Made by a program: the position numbers and the translations under genes. A stretch of DNA of 48,548 bases from an uncultured Mollicutes bacterium (lineage in GTDB: Bacteria; Bacillota_I; Bacilli_A; RF39; UBA660), in contig UQQI01000006.1 in the NCBI GenBank assembly GCA_900543055.1, positions 1-48,548 of the forward strand. Direction: 5' to 3'. Under the pieces are notes generated by a model. The model was not told the origin of the DNA. It searched no databases and saw only the letters and a list, made by a program, of their open reading frames with translations. Positions 15,611 through 24,407 of the stretch are shown piece by piece; the first letter of the stretch is position 1, and each line of letters opens with the position of its first letter.

Positions 15611-16498
15611 ATGAAAGAAAACTATAAAAATAGACTAATACTTGTCACTTTAATATTGATGCTTATATTTTATTTATTTAATAGTCAGTATATACTTAAT
15701 AATATAATTGATTATTCAAAGTTGTTTTTAACTAAGTTATTTCCTGTTAGTTTTATATTTTTTATCATATCAAGTTTATTAGTAGACTTTGGAATAATAT
15801 CTTTTTTAGATAATGTTTTACATATTAAAAGTACTAAGTTATATGTTTTTACTATTAGTATGATTAGTGGTTTTCCTAGTGGTGCTAAGTATACAAGTGA
15901 TTTATATAATAAAGGATTTATTAGTTGTAGTGATGCTAATAAACTTATGATGTTTAGTCATTTTCCTAATCCTTTATTTATAATTAGTTCTCTTACTTTA
16001 GTTATTCCTAATAGAATTATCACTAGAAATATTTTACTTTCTATTATTATAAGTAATTTTATAATAATGTTATTTTGTAAAATAGATGGGAATAAATATA
16101 ATGATAGTAACTTTAAAAAAACTAATTTTTCTTTAAGTCTTGCTACTGGAATTAAGTCAGCTTTTGAAGTACTTTGTATAATCTATGGAACTTCTTTATT
16201 TTTTTATTTGATTTCCTGTATTATTTTAAATAATTTTTCTTTTTCTCATATTTATTATGTTTTAATATGTGGTGTTTTTGATTTAACTAAGGGTATTTTT
16301 TCTGTTTCTTTATTAGATAGTAATTATTTAAGAGGAGTTTTTGTTTTATTATTTATTTGTTTTGGTAGTTTATCAATTCATTTGCAAATAAAAAGTATCC
16401 TTTCGGATACTCCTATTAATTATAAATATTTTATTTTTGGAAGAATTTTTGGTACTTTGTTTGCATTTTTTACATTTAACTTATTAATGTTATTTTAG
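15611..16498 (+). CDS. ylbJ: YlbJ-like integral membrane protein
   Basis: 295 residues, about eight hydrophobic helices. The segment SGFPSGAKYTSDLYNKGFIS (about 95-114) followed by ANKLMMFSHFPNPLFI is a strong YlbJ signature. In Bacillus YlbJ is called a sporulation membrane protein (nucleoside-recognition/Gate type); its transport substrate is not known, and other spore genes were not seen here. AAAGGATAAAT precedes ATG 15611. Its last 23 bp overlap the 3' end of the convergent prepilin gene. Confidence 0.87.
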   Translation: MKENYKNRLILVTLILMLIFYLFNSQYILNNIIDYSKLFLTKLFPVSFIFFIISSLLVDFGIISFLDNVLHIKSTKLYVFTISMISGFPSGAKYTSDLYNKGFISCSDANKLMMFSHFPNPLFIISSLTLVIPNRIITRNILLSIIISNFIIMLFCKIDGNKYNDSNFKKTNFSLSLATGIKSAFEVLCIIYGTSLFFYLISCIILNNFSFSHIYYVLICGVFDLTKGIFSVSLLDSNYLRGVFVLLFICFGSLSIHLQIKSILSDTPINYKYFIFGRIFGTLFAFFTFNLLMLF

Positions 16499-18203
16499 CG
16501 TAGCCATCTCCTAGTTTATAATAACCGCTTGTTGCGGTTTGTTTTGCTTCTTGATATTCTGTGTATTTTTGATTATCTCCTACAAAAATTTTACTTATAC
16601 CACCACTTGCTCCACTACATTGAAAACTACTATTTTTTAAATTTTTACCTATATTTCCACCTAAGTATCCTGAGCCACCTGATCCAAAATAGTTTTTCTT
16701 ATTCTTTTTAGGTGTTGTTCCTTTTACATTATTTTTACTTGTTTTTGACTGGTATTTTACTCCATTTGTTGTAGTTTTATTTGATTCATCATCTACATAT
16801 TCAACGGACCTTGCTGCTCCTCCTGAACTGTTTAAGTTTTTGTTATTGCATCCTGCTCCACCTCCGCCTGCGGCGATTAGATATATATTCTGCATACTTT
16901 GCAATGTATATTCATTTGAACTATTAGAAATATATGTAGCTCCTCCACCTGTTCCTACAGCATTTTTTGTTTTATTCTTACCGGCACCTTTAAAGAGAGA
17001 GTCAGCAACTTGTTCTTTTGTATAAGTTCCTGATTTTCCTACTGTTACATAAAGATTAGTACCTTTTTCTAAATAGACTGTAGTTGAGGCATAACCACCT
17101 GGACCACCATGATTATTTTTTAATTCAGATTTATTTTTTCCTCCACCTTGAGCTCCCCATACTTCTAAATTATATGTTCCAGATGTATCTATTGTTATTT
17201 TATTTACATTTTCATTAGAATCAAATGTATAAATTGTTGGTTTCCATATTGCATATAAAGTAACACTATCATCTGTAGTAATATTTTTTACTGTACTTCC
17301 TGCTGCATACTCAGCTGTTGTACTATCCTTATCTGTTGAAAATCCAACTAGCTCATACCCAGGTTTGGTAGAGTCACCTGGTAGTTTTATTTCATCATTG
17401 TAAGTTGCTACTTCAGATGCTATTGGTTCTTCCCCGCCATTTGTATTGTAGTCAATTCTATATTGAGTATCACTATCATCAAATCCAGTTGTACCATCTG
17501 AACTTGATGTAAAGTTTATCGGACTGATGATATTTATTCCATATCTTGTAGATAATTCTGGATGATAAAATCCTATATATAATGATAATATGTTAGTAGT
17601 TGTTCTATAACTGCTATCATACCCAAATGATATTAATATATTATTAATTGATAAGTCTTTTGCATGTCGTATTGGTCCATTATTTTCTTGTTCTTCTGTT
17701 GTACCAACATCTGGTATTGGATATTCAATTAAGTTTGCATTTTGATCATCCGCTTTGTCTTTAGTTAAATCTGGAGTTCCGTATTCTATCATAAAATAAT
17801 CATCTTTTGTAGTTGAACCACTAGGATGGCTTTTACTTTTGGTAAATCTTTGGTAAATAACAAGTCTTCTATTTGTTCCATCCTTTAAAGTACAATCCAA
17901 TTGATAAATAATCATTTTGTTATTTGAAGATTTGTCTTCTGTCAATACTGAATAAGATGTATCAGAAGCAGATGTATATTTTTTATAGGTTACTTCTACT
18001 AATCCTTTTTTTATAAGATCATCTTGAATTATCTTGGTTAATTGATTTTTATATGTATATATTTGTGATTTATAACTTTCTGTTAATCTTTTAGCGTTAT
18101 ATGCAGATATTGTAGTAAATAAAGATGCTGAAATTATAACTACAAGCACAAATGAAATTATAACTTCTATTGTAGTTATTCCTTTATTGTTCAGTTTTTT
18201 CAT
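16476..18203 (-). CDS. Prepilin-like protein fused to InlB repeat and glycine-rich domain
   Basis: 575 residues. Residues 1-32 are a type IV prepilin leader (NNKG/ITTIEVII: cleavage after Gly8, Glu13 at mature position 5, then a hydrophobic helix). A pilin-like globular part follows (to about 250). One InlB-type repeat (about 253-320) has YNTNGGEEP, GYELVGFS and LYAIWK. The rest (about 321-575) is a glycine-rich domain with WGAQGGG, GGPGGYAS, GGGATYISNSS, IAAGGGGAG and a GDGYAKI end, as in bacterial surface adhesins. This suggests a tip or adhesive minor pilin. AACGGAGGTG precedes ATG 18203, which overlaps the stop of the previous prepilin gene (TAATG). Confidence 0.85.
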   Translation of the reverse strand: MKKLNNKGITTIEVIISFVLVVIISASLFTTISAYNAKRLTESYKSQIYTYKNQLTKIIQDDLIKKGLVEVTYKKYTSASDTSYSVLTEDKSSNNKMIIYQLDCTLKDGTNRRLVIYQRFTKSKSHPSGSTTKDDYFMIEYGTPDLTKDKADDQNANLIEYPIPDVGTTEEQENNGPIRHAKDLSINNILISFGYDSSYRTTTNILSLYIGFYHPELSTRYGINIISPINFTSSSDGTTGFDDSDTQYRIDYNTNGGEEPIASEVATYNDEIKLPGDSTKPGYELVGFSTDKDSTTAEYAAGSTVKNITTDDSVTLYAIWKPTIYTFDSNENVNKITIDTSGTYNLEVWGAQGGGKNKSELKNNHGGPGGYASTTVYLEKGTNLYVTVGKSGTYTKEQVADSLFKGAGKNKTKNAVGTGGGATYISNSSNEYTLQSMQNIYLIAAGGGGAGCNNKNLNSSGGAARSVEYVDDESNKTTTNGVKYQSKTSKNNVKGTTPKKNKKNYFGSGGSGYLGGNIGKNLKNSSFQCSGASGGISKIFVGDNQKYTEYQEAKQTATSGYYKLGDGYAKITLIS

Positions 18204-18961
18204 TATCTATTCACCTCCGTTGTAGAGTATGTAAGATAATTGTTATAATCTTTTGTGTGATGTACTACTGCAATTACTCTGTATTTTGCCAGATTTAGTG
18301 AAGGAGTTGTATAATCAGGTAAAAATGTTACATAGTCTTGAAAACCACTTGAAAAGATATTTTCTTCTGCATCCTCAGCACAATATTCATCAATATTTAT
18401 ATTATTATCAGAAACATTTCCACTATTTTTTTTTCTTTCCACACAAGTTTTTATATAGTTTTGTTTGCATGTACTATCAGATTCACTACAATTTTCTTTA
18501 TATTTTTTTAGATTTTGTTTCACAGTGTTTTTAAAATCAGGTGTGGTTCCACCTATTCTGTAATGTGTGACAAATACTTCACAACCAACTAGTGTATCTC
18601 CTCCGTTTTCTTTATCTTTTATTGATTGACAGCCATTAATTTCATAGGCTTGAAGTAAATTATTACATAGTGTTGTTTGCTGAGAATTGTTATTTAAATC
18701 TGAACATTCTAGTCTAAAAAAACCATAATTTTTCATATTAGTTTTTTTGGCTTCTGATATTGAGTAATTTTGATCTTCAACTAATTTTTTCATCCAGTAA
18801 GAAACATATTTACCGTCAACATCATCATAATTTTCTCTTTTTTCATACTCACCTATTAACGGATAAAAATTACTGTATATCATTGTAAAGAGAATCATTA
18901 GAAACACAGTAACTACAAGTGTTTCCGCAAGAACGAAGCCTTTATTATTAATTTTTTTCAT
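18203..18961 (-). CDS. Type IV prepilin-like protein (minor pilin)
   Basis: 252 residues. The leader MKKINNKG/FVLAETLVVTVF fits class III prepilin cleavage after Gly8, although mature residue 5 is Glu within AET instead of the usual IE. The helix to about 35 serves as anchor and assembly helix. The rest is hydrophilic with about nine cysteines (e.g. LECSDL, TLCNNL, NGCQS, ENCSES, SEYC-like spacing), unusual for a pilin and perhaps disulfide-rich. It is first in a two-gene operon with the adhesin-type prepilin. The strong AAGGAGAG is placed better for a 3-codon ORF just upstream (18969-18958), see findings. Confidence 0.8.
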   Translation of the reverse strand: MKKINNKGFVLAETLVVTVFLMILFTMIYSNFYPLIGEYEKRENYDDVDGKYVSYWMKKLVEDQNYSISEAKKTNMKNYGFFRLECSDLNNNSQQTTLCNNLLQAYEINGCQSIKDKENGGDTLVGCEVFVTHYRIGGTTPDFKNTVKQNLKKYKENCSESDSTCKQNYIKTCVERKKNSGNVSDNNINIDEYCAEDAEENIFSSGFQDYVTFLPDYTTPSLNLAKYRVIAVVHHTKDYNNYLTYSTTEVNR

Positions 18962-19090
18962 CTTTTCATCTTCACTCTCCTTGCTATTATTATGAAATTA
19001 TTATATAATATATTTTAGTAAAATACCATAGTTGGAATCTAATTTTTTACTATGATTTTTTATCTATTGTATTCAAAAAAAGGGGTTGAA

Positions 19091-21271
19091 ATGATGGTAC
19101 AATTTGATGTTAAACGTGTTCAAAAAGGAACTGAAAGTTTCATGGTGTCATTTGATTTTACAAAGACTCCTGTTACTCAAGTTGCGGATTATATAATTAT
19201 TGCTGCTTCTAAGCTTAAAACTTCTGATATTCATTTTGATCCAAGAGAAGACGGAATGATGGTTAGATTTAGAATTGATGGTGATTGTCAAGATTATACA
19301 TTTGTTCCAAAAGCATATGAAAAGAACTTAACTACAAGACTAAAATTACTTGCTAATATGAATATTACTGAATCTCGTCTACCACAAGATGGTGCTATTA
19401 AAGGTGAATTTGGAGGAACATACTTAGACATGCGTGTTTCTTCACTTCCTTTAAATGAGGGTGAAAAAATAGTTATTCGTATTCTTGACTATACAAGAAG
19501 TATGCAAGGTATTGATAGTTTAGGTTTTCATCCAGAAAATTTGAAAAAGATAAAAAGAATGATGGAAATTCCAAATGGTATTATTCTTACAACTGGTGCT
19601 ACTGGTTCTGGTAAATCAACTACTACTTACTCTATTTTGCAAGGACTTAATAAACCTGAGAAAAACATTATTACAGTTGAAGATCCAATAGAGATGAATA
19701 TTGAAGGAATTAATCAGGTACAAGTTAATGCTGAAATTGGTATGACTTTTGCGGCTGCTCTTCGTTCAATTTTGCGTCAAGATCCAAATATTATTCTTAT
19801 CGGAGAAATTCGTGACTCAGAGACAGCACAAATCGCTGTTCGTGCATCAATTACTGGACACTTAGTTTTGTCAACTATCCATACAAATAATGCTTTAGCA
19901 ACAGTTGAACGTTTACTTGATATGAACGTTGAAAGATATTTGTTATCTACTGCTCTTACTGGTATTATTTCTCAAAGACTTGCTAAGATGCTATGCCCTG
20001 ATTGTAGATTTCAAAGAGAAACTACTCCATATGAGAAGAAAGTCTTTAAAAAGTTTATACATATGGATGTTCCTATGGTTTGGGATGCTAATCCTAAGGG
20101 ATGTGATCATTGTCGTCGTGGTTATCATGGTCGTATAGCTTTCCATGAAGTTTTGGAATTAGATGATGATATTCGTAATGCTTTAAATATTGAAGGATTA
20201 GAGAAAAAGAAACTTGCTAAGATGGTTTATACTGGTAAAACTATTACTATGTTACAAGATGCTTTAATAAAATGTTATGAAGGGCAAACTTCTTTCGAGG
20301 AAGTATATAGAAATATTGAGATTGAAACAGAAGATGATGAGGAATACGAGAGTGAAATAGGTGAATTCTTAAAAGATGTTACTCCACCATCACCTGAAGG
20401 TGAAGACACTGAGGAAGAAGATAGTGACGAATTAATTGATACAATAGTTAATAAAAATGATAAAAATAATATTTCTAATATGATGAGTACACCAGTGTTT
20501 ACTGCAAGTGATTTTAATGATACACCTGTTGAAAATGCTAATACTTCTGATAAAGTGCAACAAAATGTTCAAAAAGATGTTTCTTCACAAGGTGTTACTG
20601 TACCTAAACAAGTTCAAAATACAATTACTAATAGCACTCCAAATCCGCAAATTGGAGCTATGGTTTCTAATACGAAACCAACTCAAACTGCTGTTACTAT
20701 TCCAAACGACTTTAGAACATCTCAAGGAGTTACTGCTACTATTCCAACAACAAATGTTCAAAATAATTATAATCAAAGTGTTGCTAAGATACCAAGCACT
20801 ACTAAAACCCAACAATATCCAGCAGTTAGTTTAATCAATACAAATTCTGTTAAGACAGTAGCAACTACTCCTATTACTACTCCAATAAATGTTCCTACTA
20901 CTTATCAAGTACCTACAACTGCTGCACCTATAAGTGTTCCTATTACTTATCAAAATCCTGCTACTGTTCCTGTAACAGCACCAGTTACTTCTCCTGCTAC
21001 ATCTCCAAGTTATGGAACTGCAGTTAATAATATTTATAAAATGCCAACAATAAATCCTCAACCAATTAATCCTAACGTTCAAGTCCAAACTACTATTGCT
21101 CCTCCAACAAGTAGTAATGCTTATTCTAATACTGGTTATACATATAATGTTGGTCAAGTAAGTTCTGTAACACCAACTAGTTCGAATACTAATACTGGTG
21201 GAACACTTGTTAATATTAATGGAATGCCTAGACTTGATGATAAGACAGTACCTTTAGTTCCAAAGATATAG
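19091..21271 (+). CDS. Type IV pilus / type II secretion assembly ATPase (PilB/GspE-like) with long disordered tail
   Basis: 726 residues. The catalytic core (about 20-410) has Walker A GATGSGKST at 169-177, the Asp-box EDPIEM, Walker B IILIGEIRDSETA and His-box HLVLSTIHTN. It also has a zinc-type CPDC...CDHC pair (about 315-355). It powers pilin extraction and assembly at the inner face of the membrane. It lacks the N-terminal MshEN/GspE-N domain of full-length PilB. From about 420 on, roughly 300 residues are acidic, then Thr/Pro/Val/Gln-rich and low complexity, which is unusual. Start: AGGGG 5 nt before ATG 19091; the open frame begins at 19052 without a site. It is divergent from the prepilin operon. 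Confidence 0.9.
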   Translation: MMVQFDVKRVQKGTESFMVSFDFTKTPVTQVADYIIIAASKLKTSDIHFDPREDGMMVRFRIDGDCQDYTFVPKAYEKNLTTRLKLLANMNITESRLPQDGAIKGEFGGTYLDMRVSSLPLNEGEKIVIRILDYTRSMQGIDSLGFHPENLKKIKRMMEIPNGIILTTGATGSGKSTTTYSILQGLNKPEKNIITVEDPIEMNIEGINQVQVNAEIGMTFAAALRSILRQDPNIILIGEIRDSETAQIAVRASITGHLVLSTIHTNNALATVERLLDMNVERYLLSTALTGIISQRLAKMLCPDCRFQRETTPYEKKVFKKFIHMDVPMVWDANPKGCDHCRRGYHGRIAFHEVLELDDDIRNALNIEGLEKKKLAKMVYTGKTITMLQDALIKCYEGQTSFEEVYRNIEIETEDDEEYESEIGEFLKDVTPPSPEGEDTEEEDSDELIDTIVNKNDKNNISNMMSTPVFTASDFNDTPVENANTSDKVQQNVQKDVSSQGVTVPKQVQNTITNSTPNPQIGAMVSNTKPTQTAVTIPNDFRTSQGVTATIPTTNVQNNYNQSVAKIPSTTKTQQYPAVSLINTNSVKTVATTPITTPINVPTTYQVPTTAAPISVPITYQNPATVPVTAPVTSPATSPSYGTAVNNIYKMPTINPQPINPNVQVQTTIAPPTSSNAYSNTGYTYNVGQVSSVTPTSSNTNTGGTLVNINGMPRLDDKTVPLVPKI

Positions 21272-21298
21272 AAATCTAGAAATTAGATTTCTTTTTTT
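21271..21298 (+). terminator. Terminator of the assembly ATPase gene
   Basis: GAAATCTA/TAGATTTC stem (21271-21278 with 21284-21291) followed by eight T. Confidence 0.85.
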
Positions 21299-21330
21299 TA
21301 AATAAAAAGAATGATTTAAAAATCATTCTT
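21298..21330 (-). terminator. Terminator downstream of tmk
   Basis: Minus strand AAGAATGAT (21330-21322) pairs with ATCATTCTT (21315-21307), then TTTTATTT. Confidence 0.75.
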
Positions 21331-21384
21331 CAATTATAAATTTTTCAAATATTGATATTGATAGATTTTCAAAGGAAAAAACCT

Positions 21385-22065
21385 TTAGTTTTCTTCATCC
21401 ATTTTCTCTATTATTTTCATTATTTCATTATTGATGTCTTCAACACTACGTAATTTATTATTTCTAATACATTCTATTTTATCCCAGTTATATAATTCTG
21501 ATAGTTCTAGGTAAGACTCTTCTGCTCTTTTTAAATATTCAGGGGACTTTTCATGTTCGTCAATGGATTTTCTGTTTTTTCTTAGTTCTAAAGTATTTTC
21601 AAGTGGAACATGTAGAAAAATAGTTTTATCTGGTTTTGGTAGTCCAAGAAGCCAATACTCTAATTTATCAATCCATTGATACATGTTAAATCTTTCATCT
21701 TTATCATGAATTTTACTTCCTTGATGTGCTAAGTTTGATGTTGTATATCTATCAAGTATTACATAATAGTCATCATTTAAATATTTCTCTATTTCTGGCA
21801 TTGCATATTTTCTATCAGCAGCATAGTATAAACATACAACATGTGGTTCAACATTTACTGCTCCTTCTTTAAAAAAACTAGGTCCAATTTCTGGTTTTCC
21901 TAAATATGCTCCTCCTATTATTTTTCCTGTTGGGCTTTCATAATTTGGAAAATCAAACCTTACACATTTTTTTCCTATAGAATTCAATCTTTCTTCTAAT
22001 AATTTTGATTGTGTTTCTTTTCCGGAACAATCAGTACCTTCAACTACTATTATCTTTCCTTTCAT
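21385..22065 (-). CDS. tmk: Thymidylate kinase
   Basis: 226 residues. The P-loop is EGTDCSGKETQ at 9-19 (K16). It has the family's RFDFPNY, the YYAADRKYAMPEI region, and ILDRYTTSNLAHQ (the DRY motif that positions the dTMP site). A LID region with RKNRKSIDEHEKS follows. It phosphorylates dTMP to dTDP in DNA precursor supply. The sequence style is nearer to the long 'thymidylate kinase-like' branch of Bacillota than to E. coli Tmk. AGGAGTGATAGTT places the start at ATG 22065; GTG 22074 is part of that site. The frame overlaps the stop region of the upstream membrane protein gene. Confidence 0.92.
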   Translation of the reverse strand: MKGKIIVVEGTDCSGKETQSKLLEERLNSIGKKCVRFDFPNYESPTGKIIGGAYLGKPEIGPSFFKEGAVNVEPHVVCLYYAADRKYAMPEIEKYLNDDYYVILDRYTTSNLAHQGSKIHDKDERFNMYQWIDKLEYWLLGLPKPDKTIFLHVPLENTLELRKNRKSIDEHEKSPEYLKRAEESYLELSELYNWDKIECIRNNKLRSVEDINNEIMKIIEKMDEEN

Positions 22066-22070
22066 AACTA

Positions 22071-22643
22071 TCACTCCTGTCTGGGTTTTATTTTTATTTC
22101 ATATGATATATTTTTTGTATTACCTTTGTAATTGGTTGATAACCACATGTTTAATTTTAAGATAGTTTTACTATCTATTTTTCCTGTAAAAATAATTCTT
22201 CCATCATCAGGTGTTGACTTCACTTTACTTAAAGTATTTGAACTTAGTTTATTTTCACTATTATCCACTAAAGTAAATGAAACATATTCTTCATCAACTT
22301 TGTTTCCTAATGCATAAACAACTATTTCATATTCTTTATTTTTTTCTCCAGCAACTTGAAAAGTTTTAGTAGAATTGTTAAAAATGCTTTCTCCTACTGA
22401 CTTCTTTTGTTTACTTAAATTTGATATTTTCAGCATATCAGTTGTTTTGGAATTATTAAATGAAATATAACTTGCGGTTACTTCATCAACTTTTGATTTT
22501 AGGACATTTGAGTTTAATATAAAATATGTTAACGCTAAAACTAAAACAGAGAGAATAACACATTGAAAAATCACTTTTCTTTGTATTTTCATTTCTTGTT
22601 GTCTTTTCTTTGAAATTTTTTTGGTTTTACGTTTCTTTGTCAT
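22071..22643 (-). CDS. Single-pass membrane protein, unknown function
   Basis: 190 residues. A very basic N-terminus (KKRKTKKISKKRQQ) holds the start inside, and one helix at about 28-45 crosses the membrane. The outside part is Ser/Asn/Lys-rich with beta-strand-like spacing, and its end (ISYEIKIKP) could be a beta sandwich edge. No motif was recognised. AAAGGAGATAGGATAA precedes ATG 22643. It is operonic with tmk, whose Shine-Dalgarno lies in its last codons. Confidence 0.7.
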   Translation of the reverse strand: MTKKRKTKKISKKRQQEMKIQRKVIFQCVILSVLVLALTYFILNSNVLKSKVDEVTASYISFNNSKTTDMLKISNLSKQKKSVGESIFNNSTKTFQVAGEKNKEYEIVVYALGNKVDEEYVSFTLVDNSENKLSSNTLSKVKSTPDDGRIIFTGKIDSKTILKLNMWLSTNYKGNTKNISYEIKIKPRQE

Positions 22644-22692
22644 TTATCCTATCTCCTTTATATTAATCGTACCAAATATTTTAATTTAATAC

Positions 22693-22724
22693 AAGAAAAA
22701 ATAAGTGTTATTAAGTACTTATTT
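22693..22724 (-). terminator. Terminator of the lepA operon
   Basis: AAATAAGT/ACTTATTT (22724-22717 with 22706-22699) then six T on the minus strand. It overlaps the end of the HD-domain gene, last of four genes. Confidence 0.8.
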
Positions 22725-23292
22725 TGTTATTACTATCAAATGGTACTAGAATGCATTTTCTGCTTGCTAGATAATCACACATATGAACAAAGTTTTGGTA
22801 TTTTGTTTTAGGTTTTTCTAGCACTTCGTTTCCATTATAGTCTGTTATCCAATTTCCCATATGTGTTTTTATCGCATCGCTACAGAATATTGCATCTTCT
22901 TCTGTTAATCCAATTTTTTCTTTATTTTCAACTACATAATTTCCCATTAATATTGGATGATCGAATCTTGTATACTTTTCTTTTGGATTTCCACTTTTAA
23001 GTCCATCATGGACAAGTAATGATAATAACATTAAATCTTTTTCGTGCTCAGTATATTTATCTCCAATTGATGGGTCACATAATAATTCATACCCTATTCT
23101 CATTGCTGCTTTAGAGTGTCTTAATAAACCACCATCTCCTAGAGCATACTCTGGATGATATTTTCCTGTTGATGAGGCTGGTACTTCATACCAATAATCT
23201 GGTAATATTTTTAATAATTCTATTAAAGACTTTCTTATATTTTCATCTTTTATATAACTTAATTCTTTATCAAATAATTCTTCTATATTCAT
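22711..23292 (-). CDS. HD-domain hydrolase
   Basis: 193 residues. HD metal-binding pattern: RHSKAA (about 58-63), LLVHDG (about 92-97), then H of RFDHP and later H of KTHMGNW. HD proteins remove phosphate from nucleotides or related compounds; the exact substrate cannot be read, and no relA/phosphodiesterase signature is seen. The gene overlaps hemW by 4 nt (ATGA), so it is coupled to it. Last gene of lepA - HTH - hemW - HD. Confidence 0.82.
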   Translation of the reverse strand: MNIEELFDKELSYIKDENIRKSLIELLKILPDYWYEVPASSTGKYHPEYALGDGGLLRHSKAAMRIGYELLCDPSIGDKYTEHEKDLMLLSLLVHDGLKSGNPKEKYTRFDHPILMGNYVVENKEKIGLTEEDAIFCSDAIKTHMGNWITDYNGNEVLEKPKTKYQNFVHMCDYLASRKCILVPFDSNNKIST

Positions 23293-24407
23293 TTTACTTC
23301 ACTTCCTAATAATTCTACTATAATTTCATTACTAATATACCATTTATCTTCTGGAATTGAAAGATGATTGTTATTTAGTATTAGTAGATTTTTTTTTAAC
23401 AGTTCTTTGTAGTTATAAATTTCATGTAATTCTTTTTTATATCTTTTTTTAAATTTATCTAAGTTAATACCCTCTTTTTTTCTTAGATTTAGAATTACTT
23501 CATATTCTATCTTATCATCAATAGAGAGTGTTTCTTTTTCTTCATTATTTATTTCTTTTAAATATTTAGTAATTGATTTTGTATTTGTTTTTCTAATATT
23601 TCCAATATAAGATGAGGCCCCTAAACCAAAACCATAATACTCATTATTATTCCAGTAACACGTGTTATGATTTGATTCATATCCTTCTTTGGAAAAGTTA
23701 CTTATTTCATAATGTTTATAGTTATTATCTTTTAGTCTTTTACAAATAAAATTATACATTTCATAATCTAAGTCTTCTGATATGTTTTTTATAGAATTAA
23801 TTTTTAATTTTGTATTATCTTCTATAATCAATGAATATGTAGAAATATGTGATATATCAAGACTTAAAATATAATCAATATCTTTTTTCAATATATCTAT
23901 TGTCTCATTTGGAATTGCATATATTAAATCAACATTTATATTATTTATTCCTATTTTTTTAGAATAACTTATCACTTGTTTTACTTTTGTTTCATCAAAG
24001 TCTCTTTCTAGTAATTTTAAATTAGTTTTATCTATTGATTCTATTCCAAAGGATAGTCTATTTATTCCATGTCGTTTATATAAATCTAATTTTTCTTTTG
24101 TGGTACTTTCAAAATTTCCTTCTATTGTGTACTCTACTTTTTTACTTTTATTTAATTTATCTATTATATTTAGGAGATGTTCTAATTCATCTAAATCAAG
24201 TGAACTAGGTGTTCCTCCTCCAATATATATTGTATCTAGTACTTCGTTTTTGTAGTTTATATCTATTTCTTTTTCTAGTACTTCTAGATATTTTTTTATA
24301 ATTTTCTTATTATAAAATATTTTGCAGAAATCACAATATGAACATATTTTATTACAGAATGGAATGTGTATATAACAGCTTCTTACTTTACTTTCTTCTT
24401 TTTCCAT
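23289..24407 (-). CDS. hemW: HemW, radical SAM protein (coproporphyrinogen oxidase-like)
   Basis: 372 residues. The radical-SAM cluster motif C18-x3-C22-x2-C25 lies in HIPFCNKICSYCDFC, followed by the family GGGTPSSL and SFGIESID segments and the NVDLIYAIPNET region. The HemW group is a heme-trafficking protein and not the true HemN oxidase. It follows lepA in many Bacillota; here one HTH gene lies between them. The ATG overlaps the HTH gene by 20 nt and has only a weak GAAGAA site, so it probably relies on coupling. Confidence 0.92.
   Translation of the reverse strand: MEKEESKVRSCYIHIPFCNKICSYCDFCKIFYNKKIIKKYLEVLEKEIDINYKNEVLDTIYIGGGTPSSLDLDELEHLLNIIDKLNKSKKVEYTIEGNFESTTKEKLDLYKRHGINRLSFGIESIDKTNLKLLERDFDETKVKQVISYSKKIGINNINVDLIYAIPNETIDILKKDIDYILSLDISHISTYSLIIEDNTKLKINSIKNISEDLDYEMYNFICKRLKDNNYKHYEISNFSKEGYESNHNTCYWNNNEYYGFGLGASSYIGNIRKTNTKSITKYLKEINNEEKETLSIDDKIEYEVILNLRKKEGINLDKFKKRYKKELHEIYNYKELLKKNLLILNNNHLSIPEDKWYISNEIIVELLGSEVK

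Noticed and set aside
20508..21157. Several plus- and minus-strand ORFs of 76-108 codons over the ATPase tail
   Set aside because: They are shadow frames of the low-complexity Thr/Pro/Val tail; none has a ribosome site.
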